Of a stretch of 5,409 bases of DNA, positions 4,143-5,409 are shown piece by piece (the first letter of the stretch is position 1; each line of letters starts with the position of its first letter). Under the pieces are notes generated by a model. That model saw only the letters and a program-made list of their open reading frames with translations. It was not told where the DNA came from and made no database searches. The position numbers were made by a program, and so were the translations under genes. This DNA comes from Flavobacteriales bacterium (GTDB lineage Bacteria; Bacteroidota; Bacteroidia; Flavobacteriales; JADGDT01), in assembly GCA_023145275.1 (NCBI GenBank), contig JAGLEB010000157.1, forward strand, positions 1-5,409, read 5' to 3'.

Positions 4143-5409
4143 ATGAGTAAGATCAATCAACATATTTTAACCTGTGGAGGTACAGGTTGTAGAGCTTCGG
4201 AAAGTAAGGAGCTTGCCGAAAAACTTAAGGAAGAATTAAGAAATAGTGGACTCGACGAGAACGTAAAAGTTGTAGAGAGTGGATGTTTTGGTTTTTGTGA
4301 AAAAGGACCAATTGTAAAAATGCTTCCAGATAATACATTTTATACTCAGGTTCAACCTAAGGATGCTAAAGCTATTATAACAGAGCATGTGTTAAAAGGT
4401 AGAAAAGTTGAGAAACTTTTGTATTCAGACCCTAATACACATGAGATTGTTGACGAGTCTAAAGATATGGGATTCTATAAAAAACAAATTCGTATTGCTT
4501 TGCGTAACTGTGGATTTATTGATCCAGAGAATATAGGAGAATACATTGCTCGTAAAGGTTACGAAGCTTTAGGTAAAGCACTTTTCGAACTTAGCCCCGA
4601 CGAAATTATTCAGATTGTAAAAGATTCTGGAATGAGAGGTCGTGGAGGTGGAGGTTTCCCAACAGGACTTAAATGGAGTCTTACAAAAGATTCTGTAAGC
4701 GATAAAAAATATGTTGTATGTAATGCCGATGAGGGTGACCCAGGAGCATTTATGGATAGATCAATATTAGAGGGCGATCCACACTCTGTACTTGAAGCAA
4801 TGGCAATTTGTGGTAAAGCAGTAGGGGCAGACGAAGGTTTAATTTACATACGTGCTGAGTACCCATTAGCAATTGATAGATTGTTGATAGCGATTAAACA
4901 AGCTGAAGATGCAGGTTTAATTGGTGATGATATTTTAGGTTCAGGATTTAACTTTAATATCAGCCTTAAATACGGAGCTGGAGCATTTGTTTGTGGTGAG
5001 GAAACTGCACTTATTCATTCTATGGAAGGATTAAGAGGAGAGCCTGTATTAAAACCACCATTCCCAGCACAACAAGGATATTTCGATAAGCCTACTAACG
5101 TGAATAACGTTGAGACTTTTGCGAATATTCCTGTAATAATTAACAAAGGAGCAGAGTGGTATGCAAGTGTAGGTACCGAGAAATCAAAAGGAACAAAAGT
5201 ATTTGCATTAGCAGGAAAAATAAATAACGTTGGATTAATTGAGGTTCCTATGGGAACAACTCTTCGCGAAGTAATTTTCGATATTGGAGGAGGAATTAAA
5301 GACGGAAAGAAATTTAAAGCTGTACAAACAGGAGGTCCTTCAGGTGGTTGTTTAACAGAAGAACACCTTGATACTCCTATTGATTTTGACAACTTATTAG
5401 CTATTGGTT
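4143..5409 (+). CDS. hydB: NuoF-like subunit HydB (HndC) of [FeFe]-hydrogenase, partial
   Basis: The first 422 codons are present; the gene runs off the right edge. The N-terminus is a thioredoxin-like [2Fe-2S] domain with C11, C16, C48 and C52 (CGGTGC and CFGFC). The NuoF core follows: the FMN/NADH-binding GRGGGGFPTG (166-175), CNADEGDPGAFMDR (193-206), GAGAFVCGEETALIHSMEG (278-296), LRGEPVLKPPFPA and KPTNVNNVET. This is the flavoprotein subunit that handles NAD(P)H in electron-bifurcating HydABC or in NADP-reducing Hnd hydrogenases; the N-terminal ferredoxin domain sets it apart from NuoF of complex I. The SCGxC cluster motif and C-terminal ferredoxin domain expected for HydB would lie beyond the window. 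The ATG at 4143 is chosen because the first codons lead straight into the conserved C11 motif. The overlapping ATG at 4138 hits a stop after two codons. The cofactor (NAD or NADP) cannot be told from what is visible. Confidence 0.93.
   Translation, partial: MSKINQHILTCGGTGCRASESKELAEKLKEELRNSGLDENVKVVESGCFGFCEKGPIVKMLPDNTFYTQVQPKDAKAIITEHVLKGRKVEKLLYSDPNTHEIVDESKDMGFYKKQIRIALRNCGFIDPENIGEYIARKGYEALGKALFELSPDEIIQIVKDSGMRGRGGGGFPTGLKWSLTKDSVSDKKYVVCNADEGDPGAFMDRSILEGDPHSVLEAMAICGKAVGADEGLIYIRAEYPLAIDRLLIAIKQAEDAGLIGDDILGSGFNFNISLKYGAGAFVCGEETALIHSMEGLRGEPVLKPPFPAQQGYFDKPTNVNNVETFANIPVIINKGAEWYASVGTEKSKGTKVFALAGKINNVGLIEVPMGTTLREVIFDIGGGIKDGKKFKAVQTGGPSGGCLTEEHLDTPIDFDNLLAIG

Noticed and set aside
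5015..5392. Minus-strand open reading frame opposite hydB
   Set aside because: It lies wholly antisense to a strongly conserved NuoF-like coding region and its proline/serine-rich translation matches no family I know.

Overview
The window is AT-rich and carries two divergent gene sets separated by a roughly 175-base control region. The gene content points to the electron-bifurcating [FeFe]-hydrogenase (Hyd/Hnd) system of a strict or facultative anaerobe. The starts lack Shine-Dalgarno sequences, stop codons are mostly TAA, and the gaps hold GATAGCTATC-type palindromes and short-period degenerate repeats. Together these suggest a member of the Bacteroidota, perhaps Bacteroidales or Marinilabiliales. 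That placement is an inference from style, not from a marker gene.

The left part (bases 61-3472) is a five-gene leftward operon. In transcription order it encodes a DRTGG-like protein (A), a small RsbW-type HATPase, a 449-residue [FeFe]-hydrogenase-like iron-sulfur protein, a second DRTGG-like protein (B) and a PHP-domain metal-dependent phosphoesterase. The hydrogenase-like protein keeps the cysteines expected to hold an H-cluster but has changed the residues tied to fast proton transfer. It looks more like a sensory (group C/D, HydS-type) hydrogenase than a catalytic one. Combined with a kinase-fold ATPase, small ligand-domain proteins and a phosphoesterase, the set reads as a redox or H2-sensing module.

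The right part (bases 3648-5409) runs rightward. It encodes an HndB-like thioredoxin-fold protein with no cysteine at all, then the NuoF-like flavoprotein subunit HydB (HndC), cut by the window edge. The catalytic subunit HydA and the NuoE-like subunit HydC are not in the window.

The shared control region (3473-3647) holds at least four 14-bp sites of the form GTNA-N6-TYAC, close to the Crp/Fnr core, plus an ATCAAA-N7-TTTGAT palindrome, at 21-27-base spacing. Junctions inside the operons are either very tight (2 or 8 bases) or about 105-111 bases long. Each long gap is occupied by repeats: GATAGCTATC palindromes, a 7-nt-period array or a symmetric pair of 8-nt-period arrays. A plausible reading is that the leftward module senses redox state or hydrogen and adjusts the rightward hydrogenase, but no direct link can be read from sequence alone.
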